From Aquimarina litoralis (GTDB lineage Bacteria > Bacteroidota > Bacteroidia > Flavobacteriales > Flavobacteriaceae): 40,447 bases of DNA. The translations under genes and the position numbers were made by a program. The notes beneath the pieces are model-generated. The model saw only the letters and a program-made list of their open reading frames with translations, ran no database searches and was not told the origin of the DNA. Location of the stretch: the NCBI RefSeq assembly GCF_019295435.1, contig NZ_WEKL01000007.1, positions 83,710 to 124,156 on the forward strand, in the 5' to 3' direction. How positions within the stretch are numbered: the first letter of the stretch is position 1; each line of letters opens with the position of its first letter. Positions 33,446-40,447 of this stretch are shown here, piece by piece.

Positions 33446-34849
33446 ATGAATGAAACAAGACAAGAATATCTTAAACGAATTAATTTTGTCTTGGATTTTA
33501 TTGAAAACAACCTTGATACGGATTTGTCTCTTGAATATTTATCTAAAAAGGCCAATTATTCACCGTTTCATTTTCATAGAGTTTTTTTAGCAGTAGTAAA
33601 TGAAAGACTCAATGAATTCATTATCAGAAAGCGAATTGAACGTATTGCTTCCATTATTTTAGTAACACCAAATATCCAATTAAAAGATGTAATCTATAGA
33701 TACGGTTTTAATAGTGATAGCTCATTTTCAAGAGCTTTCAAAAAGTATTATGGCGTTAGCCCCACAAAATTTAGATCTAAGGGAAAAACGATACTTAGCA
33801 AGATTGGTATAGAACCTTTTTCATCTGAAAAATACATTTGTTCTATTGATAATAATAAACAATGGATGAAAATGAATGCACAAATAACAATTAAAGAAAT
33901 TCCGGAACTAAAGCTAGCTAGTATATCTCATATTGGAGAATTTGATGAAATTGGTAATATGTTTCAAAAACTTATGGAATGGGGATATCAAAAAGGCGTA
34001 TTGCATACTTCAAATTTTAAAGCCATCACGCTATATCATGATAATCCTAATGTTACGGAAACACCAAAAGTAAGATTCAGTACTTGTGTAACGATTAAAG
34101 AAGATCTTAGCCCAGAGGAAGAAATTAGACAAATAACTTTAGAAAAGGGAATTTATATAGTTGGGCATTTTGAAATTAAAGCAGAAGAAATTTCAAAAGC
34201 CTGGAAAAATATGTGCATTTGGGTCATTGAAAATGGCTATGAATTTAGAGATGGAGATTTTTTTGAAATGTATCATAATGATCATACTTCGCATCCAGAA
34301 CAAAAGTTTATAGTAGACATATGTATTCCGATAGAAAAAACGGAAAATGTTAGACTAAATAAAGTTGAAGATATTGCTCTATCCGATAATCAAAGTCAAA
34401 ATAAGCAATCTGCAGAAGTATTAGATTATCATTCTCTAATAGGATTCATGAAAGAAATGAGATCTTTTTTTAGTAAAGAATATGAAACGTATTTTAAGTT
34501 AGGGAATGTCTATCAAGGCAGTCCTGATTATTCTTACTTTTCTTTAACCACAGAAGAATTGAAAAAACAAAAACTCAAATTCGTTATTGTTTTAAGCCAT
34601 AAAAATTTGAATTTCTCCATTTGTTTATCGGGGCAAAATAAAAGTATTCGAAAAAAATATTGGAGACTTTTTAAAGATAGTGACTGGGATAAGTATCACT
34701 TAGCAGCATCAATTGATAGTAGTTTATCAATTATGGATCATATCATCATAAAAGAACCGAATTTTAATAATAAGAAAGGTTTGATTAAGAATATTGAACA
34801 GGAAACAATGAAGTTTATAAAAGAACTAAATGATATTCTTTTGTTTTGA
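33446..34849 (+). CDS. AraC-GyrI-DUF7000 three-domain regulator
   Basis: A 467-residue protein, started at ATG 33446 rather than an in-frame TTG (33437). Residues about 1-110 are the AraC double HTH (LSLEYLSKKANYSPFHFHRVF, LKDVIYRYGFNSDSSFSRAF, GVSPTKFRS). Residues about 145-300 are a GyrI-like effector domain (ITIKEIPELKLASISHIGEF, EKFIVDI-type ending). Residues about 315-467 match DUF7000, with NVYQGSPDYSYFSLTTEELK and FSICLSGQNKSIRKKYW. The first two domains form the usual Rob/SoxS-like drug-responsive architecture; the third is an added unknown domain. Terminator at 34867. Confidence 0.85.
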   Translation: MNETRQEYLKRINFVLDFIENNLDTDLSLEYLSKKANYSPFHFHRVFLAVVNERLNEFIIRKRIERIASIILVTPNIQLKDVIYRYGFNSDSSFSRAFKKYYGVSPTKFRSKGKTILSKIGIEPFSSEKYICSIDNNKQWMKMNAQITIKEIPELKLASISHIGEFDEIGNMFQKLMEWGYQKGVLHTSNFKAITLYHDNPNVTETPKVRFSTCVTIKEDLSPEEEIRQITLEKGIYIVGHFEIKAEEISKAWKNMCIWVIENGYEFRDGDFFEMYHNDHTSHPEQKFIVDICIPIEKTENVRLNKVEDIALSDNQSQNKQSAEVLDYHSLIGFMKEMRSFFSKEYETYFKLGNVYQGSPDYSYFSLTTEELKKQKLKFVIVLSHKNLNFSICLSGQNKSIRKKYWRLFKDSDWDKYHLAASIDSSLSIMDHIIIKEPNFNNKKGLIKNIEQETMKFIKELNDILLF

Positions 34850-34866
34850 AGCAATTAGGATATGGC

Positions 34867-34886
34867 TAAAAACCTATAGGTTTTTA
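34867..34886. terminator. Perfect 20-bp palindrome, terminator-like
   Basis: TAAAAACCTA (34867-34876) is followed directly by its complement TAGGTTTTTA; it can fold as an 8-bp stem with a TATA loop ending in a T-run, 18 bases after the regulator's stop. A perfect palindrome could also be a protein site. Confidence 0.6.
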
Positions 34887-34946
34887 TTGATTTGATTATG
34901 TTAAAATAATATTTGGTATTTTTAAGTACTCATAACGATACACTTA

Positions 34947-37370
34947 ATGAAATACTTTAAACTTCTCATTTCCTTTGTACTCACCATTGGAATTTTTTAC
35001 GCATTAAATACACAACTTGGTGCCATTCCACCATTAGGTAAGTTCTTAAATCCTACTTCTGGAATTTGGCAAAACGAAACAAACGAATCCATAAAGGGTG
35101 AAGTAATAATACCAGGATTAAAAGATAAGATAACTGTACACTATGATGAATTTATGATTCCTCATGTCTTTGCACAAAACGAAGAAGACTTATACAAAGC
35201 TCAAGGCTATTTAACAGCAAAACATCGTTTATGGCAATTAGAGTTTCAAACTCATGCTGCTGCAGGACGCATATCTGAACTTTTTGGAGAAAGAGCGTTG
35301 GATTATGATAGATCAGAACGAAGACGTGGTATGGGGTATGGAGCAGAACAAGTAATGGCATACATGGAAAAATACGATACTAAAACTTTAGGTTTTATTC
35401 AGAATTATGCTGATGGAGTAAATGCGTATATCGATCAATTAACTCCAGAAAATTATCCTGTTGAATATAAATTGTTGGATTACAAACCAGAAACTTGGAC
35501 TCCGAAAAAAACAGCTTTGCTATTGATGTATATGACTAAAATGCTTGCGGGGTATGATGATGATTTAGAATATACTAATGTATTACGTCTTGTGGGGAAA
35601 GAAAATTTTGAATTACTCTTTCCCGATTTTTTCGATATTACAGAACCGGTTATTCCTAAGGAAACTGATTGGAGTTTTATAGATGTACCGCAGACTAAGT
35701 TGCCAGGTAGCCAAGCGGTATTAGATACAATTGCAGAAACCATTGAAAAGCCACATCCTGATAATGGAAGTAATAATTGGGCAGTTTCTGGGGCAAGATC
35801 GGTTACTGGCAATCCAATATTAGCCAATGACCCACATTTAGGTCTTAAATTGCCTTCGATATGGTTTGTAATGCAATTAAGCACACCAGATCATAATGCT
35901 TTTGGAGCAACCATTCCAGGAGCATTGGGAGTTATTTCTGGGTTTAACCAGTATATCGCTTGGGGAGAAACTAATGCCACAAGAGATGTTATTGATTGGT
36001 ATAAAATTGAGTTTAACGAGGATCGAACGAAATACAAATATGATAACCAATGGAAAGATGTTTCGGTAAGGGTAGAAGATATTAAAATAAAAGGTAAAGA
36101 AAGTTATAAAGATTCTATATTGTATACACATCACGGACCTGTAGTTTATGATAAAAACTTTAAATCTGAGAATCAGCGTTCGGGTTATGCTATGCGTTGG
36201 ATAGCACACGATGGAAGTAATAATCAAAAAACATTTATAGAACTTAATAAGGCAAAAAATTATGATGAGTATGTTAATGCTTTACAGTATTGGAATGCGC
36301 CTGCTCAGAATTTTGTATTTGCCTCAACAGAAGGCGATATAGCACTATGGATACAAGGAAAATTTGCGAATAAATGGGAAGGACAGGGAAAATTTTTAAT
36401 GGATGGGAGTAATCCTGAAAATGAATGGCAATCTTTTATTCCACAGAAATTCAATGCCCATACCAAAAACCCAGAACGTGGTTTTGTGAGTTCTGCCAAT
36501 CAACATCCTGTAGATGAAAACTATCCTTATTACGTGTTTAATGATGGTTATGAAACCTACAGAAACCGAGTGATTAATGATTTTTTTAATTCAAAAGAGA
36601 AATTTAGTGTACAAGATTTTAAGAATCTTCATAACAATAATTACAACCTCAAGGCTGCAGAATTAGTTCCACATATGTTAGAACATATGGAAACCTCATC
36701 CTTATCTGCTGATGAAAAAGCTATTTACGAAGAAATTAAAGCCTGGAATTTTAATAATGATATTAACGAAGTTGGTCCAAGTATCTGGAGGCAATGGTAT
36801 GGTAAATTATATAGAATGCTTTGGGACGAATTAGATGTAGAAGATATAGCATTGACAACTCCTTACACCTATCAAACTATTTATTTGTTAAAGAATTGTG
36901 GTAACCATGAATTTATGGATGTCAAAGAAACAGAAGATAAAACAGAGACTTCTAAAGATCTATTTCTATTAGCATTTAAAGAAGCGGCTAAACGTTTGAA
37001 GGAAATAAAAGAAGAAGAGGGAGATTATTCATGGGCAAATTATAAGGGTACTTATGCAGGACATTTATTACAAAGCTTACCAGCATTCTCTCGATTCGAT
37101 ATTCCTATTGGTGGTGATCGTAATATTGTAAATGCTACTTCTGAAGATCATGGACCTTCTTGGAGAATGATTGTAGAGATGACTTCTCCACCAACTGCTT
37201 TAGGGATATATCCTGGTGGTCAATCAGGAAATCCTGGTAGTAAATACTATGATAATTTTATCGATGACTGGGCTGCCGGAGAATATTACAACCTTAATTT
37301 TTTACAATCTGATGAAATTACAAATGCAATCATTGGTACACAAACTTTAATCCCAGCTAATCATGAATAA
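34947..37370 (+). CDS. Penicillin acylase family Ntn hydrolase
   Basis: An 807-residue exported amidase (N-terminal-nucleophile hydrolase). A signal peptide opens the protein (LLISFVLTIGIFYALNTQLG). The precursor is expected to be cut before Ser275: the linker PHPDNG and GSNNWAVSG at 274-282 give the mature beta chain with Ser as nucleophile. GDIALWIQGKF and NFVFASTEGDIALW are typical of the beta chain; the N-terminal chain has the QGYLTAKHRLWQLEF motif of the alpha chain. Family substrates include beta-lactams and acyl-homoserine lactones. The chain overlaps a small membrane-protein gene by 8 bases. Confidence 0.9.
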   Translation: MKYFKLLISFVLTIGIFYALNTQLGAIPPLGKFLNPTSGIWQNETNESIKGEVIIPGLKDKITVHYDEFMIPHVFAQNEEDLYKAQGYLTAKHRLWQLEFQTHAAAGRISELFGERALDYDRSERRRGMGYGAEQVMAYMEKYDTKTLGFIQNYADGVNAYIDQLTPENYPVEYKLLDYKPETWTPKKTALLLMYMTKMLAGYDDDLEYTNVLRLVGKENFELLFPDFFDITEPVIPKETDWSFIDVPQTKLPGSQAVLDTIAETIEKPHPDNGSNNWAVSGARSVTGNPILANDPHLGLKLPSIWFVMQLSTPDHNAFGATIPGALGVISGFNQYIAWGETNATRDVIDWYKIEFNEDRTKYKYDNQWKDVSVRVEDIKIKGKESYKDSILYTHHGPVVYDKNFKSENQRSGYAMRWIAHDGSNNQKTFIELNKAKNYDEYVNALQYWNAPAQNFVFASTEGDIALWIQGKFANKWEGQGKFLMDGSNPENEWQSFIPQKFNAHTKNPERGFVSSANQHPVDENYPYYVFNDGYETYRNRVINDFFNSKEKFSVQDFKNLHNNNYNLKAAELVPHMLEHMETSSLSADEKAIYEEIKAWNFNNDINEVGPSIWRQWYGKLYRMLWDELDVEDIALTTPYTYQTIYLLKNCGNHEFMDVKETEDKTETSKDLFLLAFKEAAKRLKEIKEEEGDYSWANYKGTYAGHLLQSLPAFSRFDIPIGGDRNIVNATSEDHGPSWRMIVEMTSPPTALGIYPGGQSGNPGSKYYDNFIDDWAAGEYYNLNFLQSDEITNAIIGTQTLIPANHE

Positions 37371-37716
37371 GAATATTATCAATTTTATAGTTACCATCAT
37401 ATTAGGATTCATATTATCTCTTTTTTTACCATGGTGGTCGGTAATGGTTGCAGCTTTGATTACATCTATAACTATACCTTTAAAAAAGATAGCTGTTTTT
37501 TTTGTTCCCTTTTTAGCAATATTAGTATTCTGGGCGGTTTATTGTTTCATATTAAGTAATGCGAATGATTTTACCTTAGCAAAAAGAATAGCTCAGTTGT
37601 TACAAATAGGAGGTAATCCATATCTATTGATTTTGGTTACTGGAATAATTGGAGGATTAGCAGCTGGTTTTAGTGCTATTTTTGGTAAACAGATCATTAC
37701 GTTTAATAAGAACTAG
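37363..37716 (+). CDS. Small four-helix membrane protein, unknown
   Basis: A 117-residue hydrophobic protein with about four helices (5-22, 24-40, 45-66, 88-110). It starts inside the end of the acylase gene (8-base overlap), so it is translated with it. No family recognised; a companion of the acylase is likely. Confidence 0.6.
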   Translation: MNKNIINFIVTIILGFILSLFLPWWSVMVAALITSITIPLKKIAVFFVPFLAILVFWAVYCFILSNANDFTLAKRIAQLLQIGGNPYLLILVTGIIGGLAAGFSAIFGKQIITFNKN

Positions 37717-37895
37717 TAAATCTATCTAGAGTTTTTTTACCGTTGTTCTTAAAATAAAGCTTACCCCTTTTGAATAATCTTACTTTATTAATTTGATCAT
37801 AAACCGGATCACTGAATGTAAATTTGAATTGAAGCAAGCCTAAAAAATATACAAGATTCGAAATTTAGTATAAATAGTTAGCGTCTTGTCACACC

Positions 37896-37903
37896 TATCT
37901 TTG
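37896..37903 (+). promoter_or_regulatory. Candidate -7 element of the SDR operon
   Basis: TATCTTTG matches TAnnTTTG exactly and lies 30 bases before the SDR ATG, but no TTG is found at the expected -33 distance. The remainder of 37717-37933 shows nothing recognisable. Confidence 0.35.
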
Positions 37904-37933
37904 TAGTATTCTTTTAAGTAAAAAAACTAGAAA

Positions 37934-38884
37934 ATGAATACAAAAGAATTTGGTAGAAATGGGTGGACTCCTGATAGAATTAAAAGTTTAAGCGGCAAAA
38001 CTTATGTCATAACAGGTACCACGAGTGGTACTGGGTATGAAGCTGCGAGAATATTGCTGTCAAAAGGAGCAAAAGTTGTAATGCTGAACCGAAATCCGCA
38101 AAAATCAGAGGATACTATTGCAACTTTAAAGCAAGAATTGGGGGATTTTATAGACGTGTCCAATATACAAATTGATTTAGCAAGTCCTTCTTCCGTTCGC
38201 AATGCAGCTGATGAAGTTTTGAAGACTGTTCCTCATATAGATGCATTACTATGTAATGCTGCAATTGCACAAGTTCCGAAACAAAAGTTAACTGTTGATG
38301 GTTTTGAAAGTCAACTTGGTGTAAATCATTATGGTAATTTTTTACTACAAGGATTACTTTACTCACGAATTGAAGAATCCAAAGGACGTATTGTAGTGGT
38401 AGGGAGTATGGGGTATAATTTAGGTATTAAAACTATTCAGTTTGATGATATGAATTGGGATAAGAACTACAGCCCTAATGGAGTATATAGTCAAAGTAAA
38501 TTGGCTCAGATCATGTGTGTTTATGAATTACAAGATCGTTTAAAAAAAGCCAGTAACCCTAATGTTAAGATTTATGCTTGTCATCCAGGTGCTTCTAGAA
38601 CATCACTAATAAAAACTAATGGTAGTTTACTTACACGTTTCATTTGGCAATTAATGAAACTATCGCCATTAGTACAGTCTGCCGAAAAAGGTGCATATCC
38701 AGAATTGATGTGTGCAACGGAACCAAACTTAGATCAAAATGGTTTTTACGGACCTACAGGTAGAAATTATTGGACAGGTCCAGTGGGAGAATGTACATTA
38801 GAACCTCATGCAAAAGATAAAACAGTAGCAGAAAAGCTGTGGGAAGTATCAGAAAAAGCAACTAATTTTAAGTGGAATTTTTAA
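37934..38884 (+). CDS. Short-chain dehydrogenase/reductase (protochlorophyllide-reductase-like SDR)
   Basis: A 316-residue oxidoreductase. The cofactor loop is T27-G28-TTSGTG in VITGTTSGTGYEA; further hallmarks are the N108-A-A strand in LLCNAAI, the catalytic Ser158 in VVGSMG and the Y185-xxx-K189 pair in YSQSKLA. The length and the LNRNPQKSED segment after strand 2 (NADP-preferring) place it with the retinol/protochlorophyllide-reductase-like SDRs; no chlorophyll pathway is implied. It heads an operon with a membrane protein and an AraC regulator (10- and 9-base gaps). Confidence 0.9.
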   Translation: MNTKEFGRNGWTPDRIKSLSGKTYVITGTTSGTGYEAARILLSKGAKVVMLNRNPQKSEDTIATLKQELGDFIDVSNIQIDLASPSSVRNAADEVLKTVPHIDALLCNAAIAQVPKQKLTVDGFESQLGVNHYGNFLLQGLLYSRIEESKGRIVVVGSMGYNLGIKTIQFDDMNWDKNYSPNGVYSQSKLAQIMCVYELQDRLKKASNPNVKIYACHPGASRTSLIKTNGSLLTRFIWQLMKLSPLVQSAEKGAYPELMCATEPNLDQNGFYGPTGRNYWTGPVGECTLEPHAKDKTVAEKLWEVSEKATNFKWNF

Positions 38885-38894
38885 ATCTGGAGAT

Positions 38895-39407
38895 ATGGAA
38901 ATTTTAAAAGCATCAATTAATTGGGCAAAAGCTGAAGTTTTTTCATCAGCATTTTTTATTCTTTTTGGTGTCCTATTTTTAATAGCAACTATAGGTTTTT
39001 GGCAATTAGGAAAATCTGAGTTTGCTAAGGCTTTTATGGTGCCGACATTAGTCGCAGGAATTTTACTTTTGATTATTGGGTGCGGGTTAGTGTACTCTAA
39101 TACATCCCGAATTTCAAGTTTTCCTATAGCATATGAGAGTGATGCTTTGGGATTTGTGCAATCGGAAATTACCCGAACAGAAAAAACAATGAAAGAATAT
39201 CAATTAATAGTTTTTAAAATTATTCCATTGATGATTATAATTGCAGCAATGTTAATTATCTTTATTGATAGACCTAGTTGGAGGATTGGTAGTATGGTAG
39301 CCATAGCACTATTAGCAATTATTTTATTGATAGATAGTAATGCTAATGCTAGAATTGAAGCTTACAATAAAGAACTGGTTTCTGCGCAAAAAGAACTAAA
39401 AAGCTAA
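38895..39407 (+). CDS. Four-helix membrane protein between SDR and AraC genes
   Basis: A 170-residue protein with four predicted helices (about 15-37, 47-66, 104-127, 128-146) and charged ends. No motif is recognised. Short gaps (10 and 9 bases) to its neighbours put it in one operon with the SDR and AraC regulator. It may be a sensor or transporter partner, but this is only context. Confidence 0.65.
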   Translation: MEILKASINWAKAEVFSSAFFILFGVLFLIATIGFWQLGKSEFAKAFMVPTLVAGILLLIIGCGLVYSNTSRISSFPIAYESDALGFVQSEITRTEKTMKEYQLIVFKIIPLMIIIAAMLIIFIDRPSWRIGSMVAIALLAIILLIDSNANARIEAYNKELVSAQKELKS

Positions 39408-39416
39408 ATAGGTACT

Positions 39417-40328
39417 ATGCAGCACTTCAAAACACTTTCAGAATATTTAGGGTATATGGAACTTCCTTCTCCAGAGCATCCTATGTTGAGCGTTTTAATG
39501 GCAACAAAAGAAGATTTCCTACCATGCCCAAGAAAGAGTTCTCCACCGATCACTAATGAATGTTATACAATAAGTTTAAAGAAGGTTGTGAAAGGGGACT
39601 TGAATTATGGGCGAACAAAATATGATTTTACAAATGGAGCTTTAATTTGTATTGCTCCAAGACAAGTTTTGCAATGGGATAGCAGTGTGGTTTTTGAACA
39701 AAAAGGTTTTTCTATAAATTTCCATAAGGATTTTATCAAAGGTACTGAAATAGCCCATCAGATTAAGAAATATGGCTTTTTTTCGTATGCTGTTAATGAA
39801 GCTTTACATTTATCTCCAAAAGAAGAAAAACTCATAGAATCTATTGTAGAAAACATTGAAGTAGAGTATCATAATAACCCTGATGCATTTAGTAAAGAGA
39901 TTATCATTTCGCAATTAAGCACACTTTTAAAATATACTAATCGCTTTTACGAAAGACAATTTCTACATAGAAAAGAACTTTCTAATAGTTTGTTGGAGCA
40001 ATTTAACCAACAATTATCAGGGTATTTTGAATCAGGACAATTGGAAGAAAAGGGTATACCAAGCATCGAACAATTAGCGGAAAAATTATCTGTGTCACAA
40101 CGATACCTTAGTGATACGCTTAAAAAAGAAACTGGTAAGACCACTACAGAACACTTACAGTTATATTTAATAGATGAGGCAAAAAATATTTTATTGAAAC
40201 CTAATAAAAGTATTTCTCAAGTAGCCTATGACTTAGGTTTTGAATATCCCCAATATTTTTCAAGGTTGTTTAAAAAGAAAGAAGGTATGAGCCCATCTGC
40301 ATATAGAGAAAAGTATAAAATGAATTAA
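39417..40328 (+). CDS. AraC family transcriptional regulator
   Basis: A 303-residue regulator closing the operon. Residues about 1-190 are a cupin-like effector domain; residues about 200-300 carry the HTH pair SIEQLAEKLSVSQRYLSDTL and ISQVAYDLGFEYPQYFSRLF, with the closing GMSPSAYREKY. It likely autoregulates the SDR operon. After it (40329-40447) only AT-rich sequence and a weak hairpin GCATTG/CAATGC (40404-40418) are seen. Confidence 0.88.
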   Translation: MQHFKTLSEYLGYMELPSPEHPMLSVLMATKEDFLPCPRKSSPPITNECYTISLKKVVKGDLNYGRTKYDFTNGALICIAPRQVLQWDSSVVFEQKGFSINFHKDFIKGTEIAHQIKKYGFFSYAVNEALHLSPKEEKLIESIVENIEVEYHNNPDAFSKEIIISQLSTLLKYTNRFYERQFLHRKELSNSLLEQFNQQLSGYFESGQLEEKGIPSIEQLAEKLSVSQRYLSDTLKKETGKTTTEHLQLYLIDEAKNILLKPNKSISQVAYDLGFEYPQYFSRLFKKKEGMSPSAYREKYKMN

Positions 40329-40447
40329 TTGGACAAAAAAATTTAATTTATCATTTGAGTCTTCATAAATTTATTTTTAAGTTTAAATACTATAAAATAA
40401 ATGGCATTGTATCAATGCTTAAGAATTTAAATAGTTTTTCATGAATC

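Noticed and set aside
35480-35884. 134-codon antisense ORF inside the acylase gene
   Set aside because: Shadow frame opposite a strongly supported gene.
1-40447. tRNA, rRNA, CRISPR, transposase or prophage
   Set aside because: No cloverleaf, rRNA, spaced direct-repeat array or mobile-element protein was recognised on either strand; a covariance search would be needed to be certain for small RNAs.

Overview
The window is about 40 kb of AT-rich chromosomal DNA that looks like a marine-type Flavobacteriaceae (Bacteroidota) genome. The reasons are lipoproteins with Bacteroidota-style signal peptides, families typical of the phylum (DUF6702 with HupE/UreJ, DUF6985, large AsmA-like proteins, Asp-box/VPS10-like secreted proteins, AraC fusions with GyrI-like and DUF7000 domains), near absence of Shine-Dalgarno sequences, and promoters of the TTG-N20-TAnnTTTG type. 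No tRNA, rRNA, CRISPR array, transposase or prophage block was seen. I ran no database search: family names come from recognising motifs in the translations.

Layout. 0.1-3.0 kb: a lipoprotein alpha/beta hydrolase, then an AraC regulator, a calcineurin-like phosphoesterase and a small DUF7220-like membrane protein, closed by a strong terminator. 3.1-4.6 kb: a divergent quinone-oxidoreductase-like gene and a HxlR regulator with a redox-type cysteine. 4.7-8.0 kb: LRR/zinc protein, its partner, and two secreted proteins of unknown role. 8.1-9.4 kb: Crp/Fnr regulator and FMN reductase. 9.5-15.7 kb: a frameshifted DUF6985 gene, a TlpA-like lipoprotein, a MarR-GNAT fusion, several small membrane proteins, a SIMPL-domain protein and a rhomboid protease. 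15.8-17.5 kb (minus): secreted double-ABM protein and AraC regulator. 17.6-22.9 kb: lipoproteins, a 1069-residue Asp-box protein and a possible Sufu-like protein. 23.1-28.6 kb: two zinc peptidases (M19, M3) interleaved with two HupE/UreJ-type permeases and a DUF6702 protein. 28.8-37.7 kb: collagen-like lipoprotein, AsmA-like protein, AraC-GyrI-DUF7000 regulator, penicillin acylase-type hydrolase. 37.9-40.3 kb: SDR, membrane protein and AraC regulator in one apparent operon.

How it works together. Much of the window is made of regulator-plus-target pairs linked to redox or small-molecule stress: HxlR/QOR, Crp-Fnr/FMN reductase, AraC/ABM and SDR/AraC. The most novel-looking signal is a five-copy promoter-like element, GTAACATTT-N14-AC(T/C/G)(T/C)AT, always with 17 bases between GTAACA and AC. 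It lies upstream of five envelope or unknown genes between 4.7 and 13.6 kb and looks like an ECF-sigma regulon. Also notable are an 8-bp tandem duplication that puts a DUF6985 gene out of frame, the alternating peptidase/HupE module, and terminator-like hairpins lying just upstream of the start codons of downstream genes.
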